Assembly (NCBI RefSeq): GCF_026914265.1
Contig: NC_069125.1
Span: 63,477,479 to 63,541,478 of the forward strand
DNA from: Mya arenaria
Lineage: Eukaryota; Mollusca; Bivalvia; Myida; Myidae
Length of the DNA stretch: 64,000 nt
Reading direction: 5' to 3'
Positions 52,066-63,541 of the stretch are shown here, one piece after another. Position 1 is the first letter of the stretch, and every line of letters starts with the position of its first letter. A program made the position numbers and the translations under genes. The notes under the pieces were generated by a model that ran no database searches, was not told the origin of the DNA, and saw nothing but the letters and a program-made list of their open reading frames with translations.

Positions 52066-52375
52066 TGCACCAGTCTATTGTAACCACGACCGCCAGGTCC
52101 AGTGGTATACCGGGAATAGCCGAGGAAATTGGCCGTGTTTTTACCTTCCAGGTGGCGCCGCAGTGCCGGGTGAATGCGGTGGTTTTGTCTTCGCGCCAAA
52201 AATAGCGGGAGATGGGCCTTACCTAGGGTCCCTGGGGTTCGGGGGCATTTGGCGGGGATTTTACGAGCAGTTCGTCCCCGCAGGGTGGGGATTTTACCCG
52301 GGATTGGCTGGACCGAAAGTCAATAAACCCGCTATTCCCCGACCAGATGGGCCGTGGTTACAACTGACTGGTGCA
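52066..52375. mobile_element. MITE family A, copy 2 (~310 bp)
   Basis: Ends TGCACCAGTCTATTGTAACC and GGTTACAACTGACTGGTGCA, with an interior closely matching 1213-1520 ('ggccgtgtttttaccttcca', 'ggaccgaaagtcaa'). Flanks are TAA at the left and TCA at the right, so one side of the target duplication has changed. It lies about 75 bp beyond the foldback-like element. Confidence 0.8.
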
Positions 52376-54350
52376 TCACTTTTAAGATTAAAAGGGGTGT
52401 TCTCTCCACCAGGTGCCAAAAATATGTTTCACAATCATTATATTTTTTTCTTCTGTAGCCTTCATTTGGCCCATAAAGGAGACCACGAACATAAGGCCAT
52501 CCTCATGGACCCGTACAGCATTCATAAACAGTAATATACAGTGTACATGCAATTATCAAATTACCGTAATTAAGTGCTTACGAAATCACATTTTAAACAA
52601 CAGTAAACAGAAAATTGACCATTTAAGAATTTGCGTAGATAACGCAACTTTAAAATTAATCATTAACTAGTAATTTCATGCATTACAAGAGGAAGTTAGA
52701 TGCACTACGCGGTTTAAAAGACTCAATAAAGGTAAACGTTCTGTGATGTGATTGAAATAAGCAAGGGTAATTAACTTGGATGGGTAATAGAGGTAAGTGT
52801 TTGATACGTAGGAAAATAACATAAACAAATCGGTCAATACAGTTATTTTTATATCAAGTTCAATTCTTTTCATAAATATATTTGACCTGAGAAGGATTGC
52901 GCGGCTTGGTCATAATTCAGAACATTGCTATCTTCGTCTCGTTTAGCTACTTCAAGCCGACCATGCATTACATTCAATGAAATCTGTTTTGATATTCGCT
53001 GTGCACTACTTGTTCTTAAATAAGGAATATTACAAAAAGGTGAGTTGTCCTATGTTTCTTGATATTATTCTGACAATTTTCCAGCAGGCCAATTGTAACC
53101 ATGGAAAAACAATATTTTAATTCTCATCCGGATTCAGAGATAGAGGTGGGATAGTATATATGTATTTTTTTCATTGTGTTTACTAGTAATCAAAGTTCTG
53201 AAAGTACTGCTGGAAGGTGATTTCATTAACATTACAGTTTTTCTTTATTAATGCTTTTTAAATAATATGGTCGACATTGACATTGATATATGTAAGGAAA
53301 ACAATTAAGTAAGCCCTTGGACATAAGGTTGGATCAAAAGACTACATGATGGACCAATGTATGGCTTAATTTATCCATACATTTTAAGAGAGAGATCACT
53401 CAAAATATATAAAACATATATTTTGAGACGGCCATATGCGAGAAACGGTTTCAAATATATTCTTCGGTAGTAAATTCGTATTATCAGGTAATATCCTGTA
53501 TTACGCTTAACCCGCATTTTGCCATGTTGTAACTCCATCCTATATATTTCAGTGTTTATTTAGAATGTTTACAAGATAATCCAAATATTTATTAATGTTC
53601 AATGAAACTCATTCAGCCTTTTATCATTTGCAATTGAGTAATCTATTTTAAGACTTTCAATCCAGGTTACTACTGGTAAGCAACTATTCTCTGCAGCATT
53701 CATTCACGATTTCAAACGTCGTGCCCTGATTCAGATATAAACCCTAGTAAAAAATATACCTGTAAAATAACAAGAATAGCGTTGATACATAGCACCACTC
53801 ACCAGACTGTTAATGGGCCCTTTAAAATGCTGGAAAAGTAGTTACATACATTTTTAAAATATGCGATATCTTCATTAAAATAGCCATTTCATTGTATACT
53901 AAGATTTAATTTAACACGAATACTTTTTTGATACACAACTCGATTACTTATGACAGTAATGAAGAGAATATGCACTTTAAAATGTGAAACTAATTAGCTG
54001 AAATCGTATGACTTTGATCCAGAAAGGAATCTAAGTGATTGCTATGGGGCTGATTATTGAATATTTGATCATTATTCCAAAACCGTATGTAACGTTTAAA
54101 TTTCGGTGTCGTTTCCCCGAATAACGACCCTTTCTCACACCGAAACAGATCGTGCTTTTGTAAATATTTTGATGTAGGCGGTTTCGAACAGGACCGCTCA
54201 TGGGTACCGAATGCGGCATCAACATCAATATATTTTCAACAATCCTAGAGCACCGTTAGCGTGGTTAGTTCTTATGACTATGTGGCTATAACTAATGTAT
54301 GATAATGCTTTTGTTTTATATTACATATTGATCTTTTTCTGGCCTTAGGA
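52376..54350. other. Upstream region of the nuclear receptor gene
   Basis: AT-rich, no repeat recognised. A short start-like segment at 53101-53145 (MEKQYFNSHPDSEIE followed by GTGGGA) does not join the first receptor exon in phase. An acceptor-like 'ccttag' stands two bases before the receptor ATG, so a non-coding upstream exon is likely somewhere here but cannot be placed. Confidence 0.4.
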
Positions 54351-57300
54351 ATGCTTGGTACCGAGACAATGGACGAAGGTACATTGGTCGATTCAAAGAC
54401 TCCGACACCAACTGGAATCTGCAGTCACGAACCGGTTGAAAAGACGGTTACGCCTCGTGAAGATGGAACCCGCGGGCGGAAGAGGAAGCAGTCCAAAGCG
54501 CGTCTGTTGGCGGGTGACAACATGCTGTTTCCGCCATGTAAGGTGTGCGGAAGGAGCGCCACAGGCTTCCATTTCGGCGTCATCACGTGCGAGGCGTGTA
54601 AGGTTGGGATTCGAGATGTGCATATTTTTTTCAAACCTGTTAAAGGGCAAAACCTGCGGATACAGTCTGCTTTACTGAAGAAAAACGTATTCCGAGAAAG
54701 GGATTAAATCATAATTGCAACGCTTTGTTTTTATGGAAAGATTTGTTTTAATAACAAATCGAACAAACCTCCTACCAAAGGTTATTGGTAGTCCGATACC
54801 AAAGTTCGACGTAATGTACACGCCAACAAAATTACAACTAACAACAACAACACCACAGCCAACCACAATCACCACCACAGTCAACACTTCTTCATAAAAA
54901 TCTATAACATCAACGTCACCCTAAGAAGTTGCAGCGATAGCATCACAATCATGTTTTATATCGTTTTGCATTTTAAGACCATGACATGTTTTATTCAACA
55001 ACTGTATCAAATAGGCACGATTAAAAATTCTAAATATATTGTAAAATATTGAATAACATCAATGACAGGATTGTTCAGTTTTTGCATGCAAACGTAATAT
55101 AACATCGTTCATCCACGTCAGGCGTTTTTCCGGCGCGCGTTGATCCACAAGCAGGCGTACATGTGCCTAGGAGACGGGAGCTGTGACGTCACAACTGCGG
55201 AACGGAAGTCGGTCATCTGCTCAGCCTGTAGACTCCAGAAGTGCATGACGCTCGGCATGAGCACGAACAGTAGGTATCTATTGGGTATATCCGCTACTTT
55301 AGCGATAGAGAATGGTTTTACTATTTACAAATATGAGTATACTTAAGGCTCAAAATTCTTACAATTTGTTACCGTATGAAATTAAAACGATAAATAATGT
55401 ATCCTATGTATTCATATGACATAAAGTTTGAAATATAAATATCTTTAATAGAAAACAGTCGTACCAGGTCGAGTAATTCAAATTGTAACTTAAATGAACC
55501 ATTCCCCCACTCCACCAGGTGTTCGAAAAGGTCGTTATTCGGTCGCGCTGAGGACACAGGCGATAGTGGAGGCAAAGACGCTGCGAGGGGAGGACCCAGG
55601 GGTAATGATAGCCACCCGATCTCCAATCCCGTCCTCGCGGGCTGCCGACACTACCCAGTCGTTAGAAGAGACAAAGAGGCATCGGGAAGAGGACACATGC
55701 CTTATGGTAGCTACCCGGTGTTCCCCGTCCCCGTCCTCACAAGTTGACGCCGTTAGCGAGGACGCACAGTCAATCGCTTGTTCAGAGGATAGACAAACAC
55801 GACCTGGGAAAGGCGTTCAATCACCATCGAGTAAATCGTTAACTTAATATTATTTTATTGCACGAGAACAAATAAGAATACGAATGCAAAATTTAACACA
55901 ATATTTAAACCGACATTATAAAATCGTAAATTGTAAATTTAGTACGCTGAAGTCTCTGAAATACTTGAACATATAGTGTTTACATCTGAAACTTATAATT
56001 CATAGGTATACAAGCGGTATTCGAGACGGATGCCTCTCCCGGAAGTATCAGCCAGATCCCGGATGCCCTGGAGCTGTCCGTAGAACGGTTCGTGCCGCTT
56101 GGGGAACTGGATCTGCTCATAGACACGCTGGTTTCGTGCCAGGATCTTGTGTACCCGAATATTCGCAGGCAGCTCGCGTTCTCCAGGGATATTCAACAAT
56201 GCCAGATAAAAACATATGTGTGTACGCTTTTTCGAAACAGTCTGTTGTTTCCCCAAGGTTTTACCTATGGCTCCATTCCGAGTAATAATAGTTGTAAATG
56301 CATGCTCCGTAGAGCATCATACTTATGAATTGAATGGAAAGACGTGAATATTCATCAATCTTCATTCGTTGATCAGTTGACCCACGCAGGGAAATCCGAC
56401 GAATGACTTGTCTTTGCTGCTTTGGGTTAAAATCACACTCTGAAACTCTTCATATAAAGATTTGATCTATTATCATCCAGATTGTTTATACCATTAAGGG
56501 ATATCTTTACGCATGTCGAACATATATACATGTAGAACAAAAATAAATAAACACGTTACGCAAAATTAATTGTCCCCATTTTGTCCGGTTTTCTACAGGA
56601 GGAATTAAAGGCAAAGAAGGAGATGTTCGCCCGTCTGTTCGGGGAGTCTAACGCGCCGACTACGGAGGAGTTTCAGACGATCTTCGCTGAGACGGGCATC
56701 GACGTTGACGACCGACTGGCCCACTTCAACATGAAGGGAAGACACATGGAGGCGACCATCGCGCAGAACATCAACTTCGTCAAGATCATCCCCGGCTTCC
56801 GGCACCTCTGCCCCCAAGACGTGTCCAAGCTCATAAAGGGTACGTTCGGGCACCGGTTAACCTGCCCCAATTTCACTGTTTTAACTTTTAACTGTAAAAA
56901 TATCAAATCGATATTTTTCACTGTTTTGAAATGTTTGCCCTTTCTCACGTCTAAATCAAACTTCAGCGCTAACAAGCCTTGGGCATAATTTCAACGACGT
57001 CATTTCCGAAATGACGTTACATTCGCATACAATTTGACGCACTTTCTCGTTTCTGGAAAACTACCATTAGGCATTAATGTCATTTTATAACCTGTGTATG
57101 CATATAATAAAAAAGAATTCAGCGTTAGGTCACAGTGTATATTACCTCACACCATAAGTGAAAGTTTAACTCATGGCTATGCCAACCATATAACTTTTGG
57201 TGCTCACTCGGTGAAATGTATTACGATCTTCCACTTAAACAAACTATTATCCTCTATATCACACTAAAGGTGCATTATGAAATACAATAAAAATAAAATG

Positions 57301-58526
57301 ACTATTTGCGGTATCGTTGTTTACTCGTTGTTTATCACATTGGCAGGTATCCTATTCCAAAGATTTAGAATTTAACTTGACCATGTATCCTGCAGCGTCT
57401 CATATGGAGTTCTGGCTGTTTGTTAACTACCTCCTGGTCAATAACAAACTTGGGCTTGCGGTCAGCTGTGACGGCTCCCGCTCATCCACCAAGGAGCAGA
57501 TCTGCAAGTTCTGGTGCTCCGAATGGGTGGACCGCTACTTCCGGTTCACGGATTCCCTGCACGCGCTCAGCCTCTCGGCCGAAGAGATCGCCCTGCTCAG
57601 GGTTATCATCCTGACGTTCACCGGTAATGAGGGAGACAAGGGTGTATATCAATTATGGGCTTATCGTATGGATACCTTAAGTTTTAATTTAATTGTGATG
57701 AAAAATGTACTCGTTAGTATCAGAAGAGGAAATTTGCTTGACCACATGTGAACACACCAACATTTTTATTCGCTTGAATCTTTCGAAAGAGGCTTGCGGG
57801 CTAAATTGATTTGAAAATATACTACTGATAATGGTTATTTAACTTATCTTATCAACCAATACTCGTTTGAAAACGTTCGATGTAGAGGATTTTGAAAACA
57901 TGGCAGAAGAGAAGATTCAATGCTTTATGGCCTTTATGATTCTAAGCATGGTATAAAGCTGATTTAAAGTTTCCTGTCATCTTGTTTTTGGGGAAACAGA
58001 AATTGAAAACGCACACATATGTTTACTGAGTTAACATGCGATCGAACCTGTAATTGAGAACATTATGGTAGTATTTTATCTTTTATATCCATTACCAACG
58101 AGCTCAACACTGTATTTATACGTAGTAATTACCATGATTTGTTTCCATTTAATTAATGGTCTGTGACGTTTTTGATGTCTGTGACGACTTATTATATCCC
58201 GATGTAATGCCGTAAAAGAAATGAAGTATGTAAACGTTAGTAAACCTTGCTGGCTCATCTTCGTCTTTACAGATAGATGTTCATTACTTAAGCCAGCTCC
58301 AATATCGGCACTGCAGGAGAAGTTTGTCGAATGTCTCCGCTACCAGATATCGAAGACGCAGCAAAATCCGGATACGCGTTTGCGCATGTTCATGGACCGC
58401 CTCCTGGCAGTGCGTGAACTCACGGAAATTAACATGCGAAGTAACCGGAAGTTCCTGCAGGAGTGGAACTTTGTCATCCAGGATTTCCCGCTCTGGTGGG
58501 AGATGCTGTCTTTCGATGAAATTTAG
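54351..58526 (+). CDS. Nuclear hormone receptor, NR1-like (557 aa)
   Basis: Seven coding exons: 54351-54602, 55122-55269, 55519-55830, 56006-56217, 56599-56839, 57369-57623 and 58273-58526. The DNA-binding domain (about residues 61-133) has first-finger Cys 63/66/80/83, P-box CEACKAFFRR, and second-finger Cys 99/105/117/120. The spacing C-x5-C-x11-C-x2-C is two residues longer than the usual x9. It is followed by QKCMTLGMSTNSVRKGR. A Ser/Arg-rich hinge (about 134-237) leads to a ligand-binding domain (about 239-557) with the NR1-like signature FVKIIPGFRHLCPQD and a C-terminal activation helix FPLWWEMLSFDEI. The receptor should act in the nucleus on hormone response elements. The ATG follows an acceptor-like site, so a 5' non-coding exon is probable. 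The donor of exon 4 (TAT|gtgtgt) and acceptor of exon 6 are the least certain borders. I infer a lophotrochozoan NR1 expansion member; the ligand is unknown. Confidence 0.88.
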
Positions 58527-58648
58527 TAGTGTAGTTCTCCTTTCTCACTATGTATGTGGTCTACGTGTTGTTCTTGTCAGTACATGTATTTTTTGTTAAA
58601 ATTCAAAATGGTAAATGCCAAAAATATGTTTTTGAATTAATTGATATA

Positions 58649-58654
58649 AATAAA
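58649..58654 (+). terminator. Poly(A) signal of the nuclear receptor
   Basis: AATAAA about 125 nt after the stop codon, within 'gatataaataaagttcaa', the first canonical hexamer downstream. Confidence 0.5.
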
Positions 58655-58984
58655 GTTCAAATGGGTCATTTTTATCTTATACTGAGCTGAAAATACCGGG
58701 GAATATTTTGAACATGCCTTCTAAAATTCTCCTGAGGATGGAGTACTTCGTCACCTACAACATGACAACAGAACAAGCTCCACGTGACTTTATATGGAAA
58801 CACAAACCGACATAAACAATTAAATCATTTATTTTATTTTTTTTTTAATCTATAACAACACTATCAAATTATAAAATCAAACGCATCTATATATCTGTAT
58901 CATAAAATAAAAAAAATAAGTGTTGTTTTAAATTTATGATTTTCATAATGAATTTAATTTTAAACAAATAATAAAGTCCATGTA

Positions 58985-59490
58985 GAACTGTTACGCCGAA
59001 TTTCGGTAGCGATGAGTAACCAACGTAATGCCGTATTTTGAAAGCGACGAGTCATCAATGTTATGCCGTATTTTGAAAGCGACGAGTCACCAATGTTATG
59101 CCTTATTTTGGGAGCGACGAGTCACCAATGTTATGCCGTATTTTGGAAGCGACGAGTCACCAATGTTATGCCGTATTTTGGAAGCGACGAGTCACCAATG
59201 TTATGCCATATTTTGAAAACGACGAGTCACCAATGTTACGCCGTATTTTCGTAGCGACGAGTCACCAATGGTAGCGCCGAGTCACTGATGGTTACGACGA
59301 ATCACAAATGTAATGCCATATTTTGATAGCGACGATACACCAATGTTACGCCGTATTTTGGTAGCGACGAGTCACCAATGGTAGCGACGAGTCACCAATG
59401 GTAGAGACGAGTCACCAATGGTAGAGACGAGTCACCAATGGTAGAGACGAGTCACTGATGGTTACGCCGTATTTTGGTAGCGACGGGTTA
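58985..59490. repeat. 35-bp minisatellite (gtattttgaaagcgacgagt)
   Basis: Units of 'ttatgccgtattttgaaagc' + 'gacgagtcaccaatg', shrinking to 20-bp units ('gtagagacgagtcaccaatg') at the right. The open frames on the plus strand are products of the repeat. Confidence 0.9.
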
Positions 59491-59613
59491 CTACTGCCGA
59501 ATGTTTGTGGTCGTATAACATTTAACAAATCTTGGTGTTTCATTACCAAAAATTGGTTGTTATAGACGTTTAAGTATAAAGAAAAAGTTCATCGAATCCT
59601 TGTGTTATCTAGC

Positions 59614-59759
59614 TCATTTAGAAATTGGTGGAAGAGGGTCTGACGGACGGACTAGTTTGGGCTCAGCTTCGGTGAACCCTTTGTTTTCTCTCCCCCGCAT
59701 CGCGTCAACTTCCGGGTTTGTGCTTGGCCGAACTGTATTCGTAATGGTCACCTTGGTGT
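59614..59759 (-). CDS. Candidate 3'-terminal exon, copy 1 (unknown gene)
   Basis: A strong acceptor (TTATTTCCACAG) opens a 48-codon frame ending in TGA. It reads TKVTITNTVRPSTNPEVDAM ... EAEPKLVRPSDPLPPISK. A second diverged copy at 60932-61065 keeps the acceptor and an open frame, which argues for protein-level constraint. The acidic/proline tail could be a cytoplasmic C-terminus, but no family is recognised. Upstream exons would lie at higher coordinates and are not identified. Confidence 0.4.
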
Positions 59760-59942
59760 CTGTGGAAATAATTAAAAACTCGACTTGGTCAGGTCAGTTT
59801 GCATGTAGTTTATTCTTCGACTTACTTTGTATAGTAAGGCTATATTGACTGTTAAGTAGGCGAGAGGCATTAAAGACGAGAATATAATAAATTAAATAAC
59901 CTATAGTTTTCAGTGAAACAACTCTTTAAAAAATATATACAA

Positions 59943-60220
59943 CATAATAAAGACCTGAGAAAGGCATTGAATCACCATCGAGTAAATCTTCAATTTATAA
60001 TTTAATTGCATTTAAACAAATATGACAATGAGAATATCAATGCAATGTTTAACACAACATATGATTCGACATTATAAAATCAAGCATGCAAAGGGATTGG
60101 GCCATGAGTTTTGCCAACATCAGATACGGTCCTCTCCCGTATCTCGGAGTAAATCTTATTTTGAGATGTACTATAAAATCGTAAATAGCAAATATTAGTA
60201 CGCTTTGTATGCACAAAACA
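59943..60220 (+). pseudogene. Stray copy of nuclear-receptor exon 3 edge and intron
   Basis: 'gacctgagaaaggcattgaa' and 'tcaccatcgagtaaatc' match the end of receptor coding exon 3 with its donor (55801-55836). The following ~100 bp match the start of the next intron, including 'cgacattataaaatc' and 'tagtacgct'. Order and strand are as in the gene. Only about 35 nt of coding sequence is present, so this is a duplicated scrap, not an exon in use. Confidence 0.75.
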
Positions 60221-60349
60221 TAGGATTGTTCAATTTCTACTGACGCATTTCAGGTAAAGTTTCATTGTTCATATTGAAACAAGTAACTTCACCAGTGTTT
60301 TAAATGATTTCAGAATAAACTTATTTTAATAAATAATAAAGTCCATTAA

Positions 60350-60830
60350 GAACCGTTACGCCGTATTTCGGTAGCGACGAGTAACCAATGAACCGCAGAA
60401 TTTTCGTAACGCCGTACTTTGGTAACGACGATTCACCAATGATACGCAGTATTCCGGTAACGAGTGACCCATGTTAAGCCGTATTTCGGCAGCGACGAGT
60501 CACCAATGTAACGCCGTATTCCGGTAGCGACGAGTCACCAATGAAACGCCGTATTCCGGTAGCAACGAGTCACCAATGAAACGCCGTATTCCGGTAGCGA
60601 CAAGTCACCAATGTTTCGCCTTATTCCGGTAGCGAAGAGTCAAAAATTGATACACCATATAATTCCGGTAGCGACGGGTCACTGATGGTAGCGACGGGTC
60701 ACTGATGGTAGCGACGAGTCACTGATGGTAGCGACGGGTCACTGATGGTAGCGACGAGTCACCAATGTAACGCCGTGTTTTGGAAGCCACGATTCACCAA
60801 TGTTATCGACGATGCTTGTGGTCGCTACCG
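60350..60830. repeat. Minisatellite, second copy of the duplicated unit
   Basis: Same family as 58985-59490: 'gtattccggtagcgacgagt' + 'caccaatgaaacgcc', then 19-bp units 'ggtagcgacgggtcactgat'. Confidence 0.9.
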
Positions 60831-60931
60831 AAAGTCGTAACAATGAACTGTTACAGATCTTGGTATTTTTTTACAAAACATCGGGTGATATTGACGCTTA
60901 AATAGAAAAGAAAAGTTCATCGAATCCTGGT

Positions 60932-61065
60932 TTATCTAGCACACCTAGAAATTGGTTGAAGAGGGTCTGGCGGACGGACTAGCTTGGGCTCAGCTTCGAA
61001 GGATACTTTTTTACGATCCCGCTTGGCCGAACTGTTCTCGTAATACAATGTAGTCAACTTGGTGT
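60932..61065 (-). CDS. Candidate 3'-terminal exon, copy 2 (unknown gene)
   Basis: Acceptor TTATTTTCACAG, then an open frame TKLTTLYYENSSAKRDRKK ... FEAEPKLVRPPDPLQPISRC ending in TAA. Compared with copy 1 it shares the phase and the block EAEPKLVRP.DPL.PIS. It differs in the middle and has a slightly longer tail because the stop moved. It could be an alternative last exon of the same gene or a relic. Confidence 0.4.
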
Positions 61066-61241
61066 CTGTGAAAATAATTCCAAACTCAATTAGGTCAGGT
61101 CATTTTGCATGTTAAACTTTGATTCGTAAGGCTATCATGACAATTAATTAAGTAGGCGAGAGGCATTAACGACGAAAATATAATAAATTAAACAAACTAT
61201 AGTTTTGAGTTAAAAACACCTTTAACAAAATATACACAACA

Positions 61242-61352
61242 TTACAAAGACCTCGTCGCTGTGGCGATTTTGGAGTAGTTACCCTTGGAGAGGACCGGTT
61301 TCATGCTAGCGTTCGCGGCCTCCTTCATGAGGCCCATGAGGGAGTCACCCTT
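61242..61352 (-). CDS. Candidate 3'-terminal exon, different sequence
   Basis: Acceptor GGGTGGGGGTAG, then 36 codons in phase 0 ending in TAA: KGDSLMGLMKEAANASMKPV then LSKGNYSKIATATRSL. It is GC-rich in an AT-rich setting, typical of coding exons here. The gene is not recognised and no upstream exon was found in 61353-64000. It may be a displaced exon like the receptor scrap nearby. Confidence 0.35.
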   Translation of the reverse strand, partial: KGDSLMGLMKEAANASMKPVLSKGNYSKIATATRSL

Positions 61353-61453
61353 CTACCCCCACCCGTGAGTAATTTAGATATAACCTACGATTTCAACAAA
61401 AAAAATCCCGATAATAAATGCACAATTTACCAATTTGTTTTGGGACACATCCA

Positions 61454-61670
61454 TGGAAAATGACCACATTACTGACCTGGTCTGTGAGAATGACCACATT
61501 ACTGACCTGGTCTGTAATAATGACCACATTACTGACCTGGTCTGTGAGAATGACCACATTACTATCCTGGTCTGTGAGAATGACCACATTACTGACCTGG
61601 TCTGTGAGAATGACCACATTACTGACCCGGTCTGTGAGAATGACCACATTACTGACCTGGTCTGTTTCAA
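61454..61670. repeat. 30-bp minisatellite (aatgaccacattactgacct)
   Basis: Seven to eight almost identical 30-bp units ('aatgaccacattactgacct' + 'ggtctgtgag'). Because 30 is a multiple of three, frames stay open on both strands (e.g. MTTLLTWSVR), but this is a consequence of the repeat. Confidence 0.95.
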
Positions 61671-61962
61671 CACTAAGGTCATCTAAAATACTTACAATAA
61701 ACAATTTCTTTGAATAAAGTATTATTGCACTGGAATGACCAAAGGTTTGGTACGATGTGGTGTTATTAATTTATTATAAAATACCAAATTATGCTCATCA
61801 AGTTATGTATTTGAAACAAGTTTCACTCCAGTAAGCCCTGACTCAAAATTCTAATCTGAAGTACTGACCGAAATGTATTTACTTAACCTTAGTAAGGCTG
61901 TTCCCATCATTTATAAAGTAAAGGGTCAGCCTAATTTTTTTGTTGTAAATAAATACCATATA

Positions 61963-62330
61963 ATTAAAGATGCACTCTTACTCCCAGATAAGATTTACCA
62001 CAATTAATAATATTGCTTTTATATTCCAAAAAGGATGAATAAATGTCGAAAACAATGGTTCTTATGAAGGATACCGAGTTTAATTTGAATGAAATGAGCT
62101 TAAAACACGGTATTTCTACCTTATGAGACTATAGTAAAATTTTAGCATTCACCAATCATTTAATATTTTTGTGCTTTCTGCTATATAAAATACACGGTTA
62201 CAATCTTGTTATCAGTAATTATTACTTTTCATAAATGCATTATTTAGTATGTAGTTAAAGGTTTATCAGTCAGATTGATGTTTGTTACACATATGTATGT
62301 ATTGATTTTGAATAAGAGTGTCACTTTAAA
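61963..62330. mobile_element. MITE family C, copy 2 (inverted)
   Basis: Ends ATTAAAGATGCACTCTTACT and AATAAGAGTGTCACTTTAAA. The interior is the reverse complement of 17262-17585 ('attcaccaatcatttaat', 'gttacaatcttgttatcagt', 'cataaatgcattattt'). Non-coding. Confidence 0.8.
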
Positions 62331-63197
62331 TAAAAAATACCACAATCAAGCTAATCGATATCGGAGAGATATCTTCCATGTTATATCGTTTTAATACGTA
62401 AACAGTTTGGATTTCACGTAGAAATCTGTTATTGTATGACAAGACTTTAATACTACCTGAGCAATCATTTGGATTTCCTCATCTTGATGTAGCTAATTTA
62501 TCATCGCCCTTTAAATGTTTAGAATGTCTGCATATTGCGCATGAATAGCATTAGTATGGAAACTATACATCTGACACAGTAATATAATATAAACTTATAT
62601 AATTAATTGAACAACTCTCATGCTAATTATCATATAGGTGTAGGAGCGGAACACAGCGAAGCGACTTTGTTTTTTTATTCACGAAGAAATTACTTAATAA
62701 TTAACTCAATAAATTCCCACCGACATAATGTTAGCCCCTTCTAAATTGCATCAGCTTTGATAAAAAGCCGTGCGCTACTTTAAAACGAACTCTTACTCAC
62801 TGCATGATATTTGAACGTCATCTAAATCAGCATTGGCACTAAAATGGCGCCTTTGCAAATGCATTGAAAATGTGTCAAATAACCAATTTGTAAATGCAAT
62901 GTAAACGTATATGTCAGCTCGTCTTTGTGCTTTTTGGATTAAATTTTGTTGAAATAATTGATCAAGGGCCATTTTGACCTATTTCAAACACATCGTTTGT
63001 GTATACAATTTCGATGAGCAGGCGTGGTTGTATGCGCATGCGCAGTTATAGCAATTTATTTTAATCATGAAGAGTCGTTTTCAGCAATAAGTAACGAATC
63101 CTCACTTAATATTAGAAACAAAACATTTTAAAACTAGCGCCCCTGATTGGCTGAAAATGTAAGGCGAGCACTACATAAGTATAGTTATGGTGCTTTG
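62331..63197. other. Spacer, nothing recognised
   Basis: AT-rich sequence with no supported gene, RNA or repeat. 'ggagcggaacacagcgaagc' near 62643 is a small GC-rich island of unknown nature. Confidence 0.4.
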
Positions 63198-63541
63198 TTA
63201 AAGCTGCACTCTCACAGTTTTACAACTTTTTTTATTTTTTGTCTTGGAAAGAACAAAATCTTTCGTAAATATCTTCAAACCAATGATATAAGATTGCTGA
63301 CAAAAATCAGATCGTAGATTTTCAGATTTCCTTTCGAAAATTAATGTTTTATGGCTTAAACCGTTTAGAAAAATGCATAAAACATCAATTTTGGAACTTT
63401 AATATAAAAATCTGGGAATTAATTTTTTTGTCAGCAGTTTTATATAACTAGTTTCCATGGATTTTCGCAAAAATGTGCTCGTTTGAGGACAAAAATAAAA
63501 AAAGTTGTCAAAACGTTCAATCTGTGAGAGGGCAGCTTTAA
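63198..63541. mobile_element. MITE family B, copy 3 (~344 bp)
   Basis: Same ends (TTAAAGCTGCACTCTCACAG; GTGAGAGGGCAGCTTTAA with one change) and nearly the same interior as 40564-40924 in the same orientation, including the central near-palindrome. The high similarity suggests recent spread of the family. Confidence 0.85.

Larger units (their letters stand above)
58965..61250. repeat. Tandem duplication of a ~1.35-kb unit
   Basis: The unit starts 'aataaagtccat...gaac.gttacgccg', passes through a minisatellite and a candidate exon, and ends at 'caacat.a.aaagacct'. It occurs at about 58965-59955 and 60335-61250. Just after 'aaagacct' the two copies part. The first continues with a copy of a nuclear-receptor exon edge (59943-60220), the second with a different candidate exon (61242-61352). 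The copies differ by many substitutions, so the duplication is not recent. Confidence 0.8.

Noticed and set aside
53101-53145. MEKQYFNSHPDSEIE with a GTGGGA donor as first exon of the nuclear receptor
   Set aside because: Its phase 0 end would put the next exon out of frame with the receptor ATG; weak donor.
61374-61717. Four overlapping repeat frames on both strands
   Set aside because: A 30-bp minisatellite keeps all these frames open; they are not genes.
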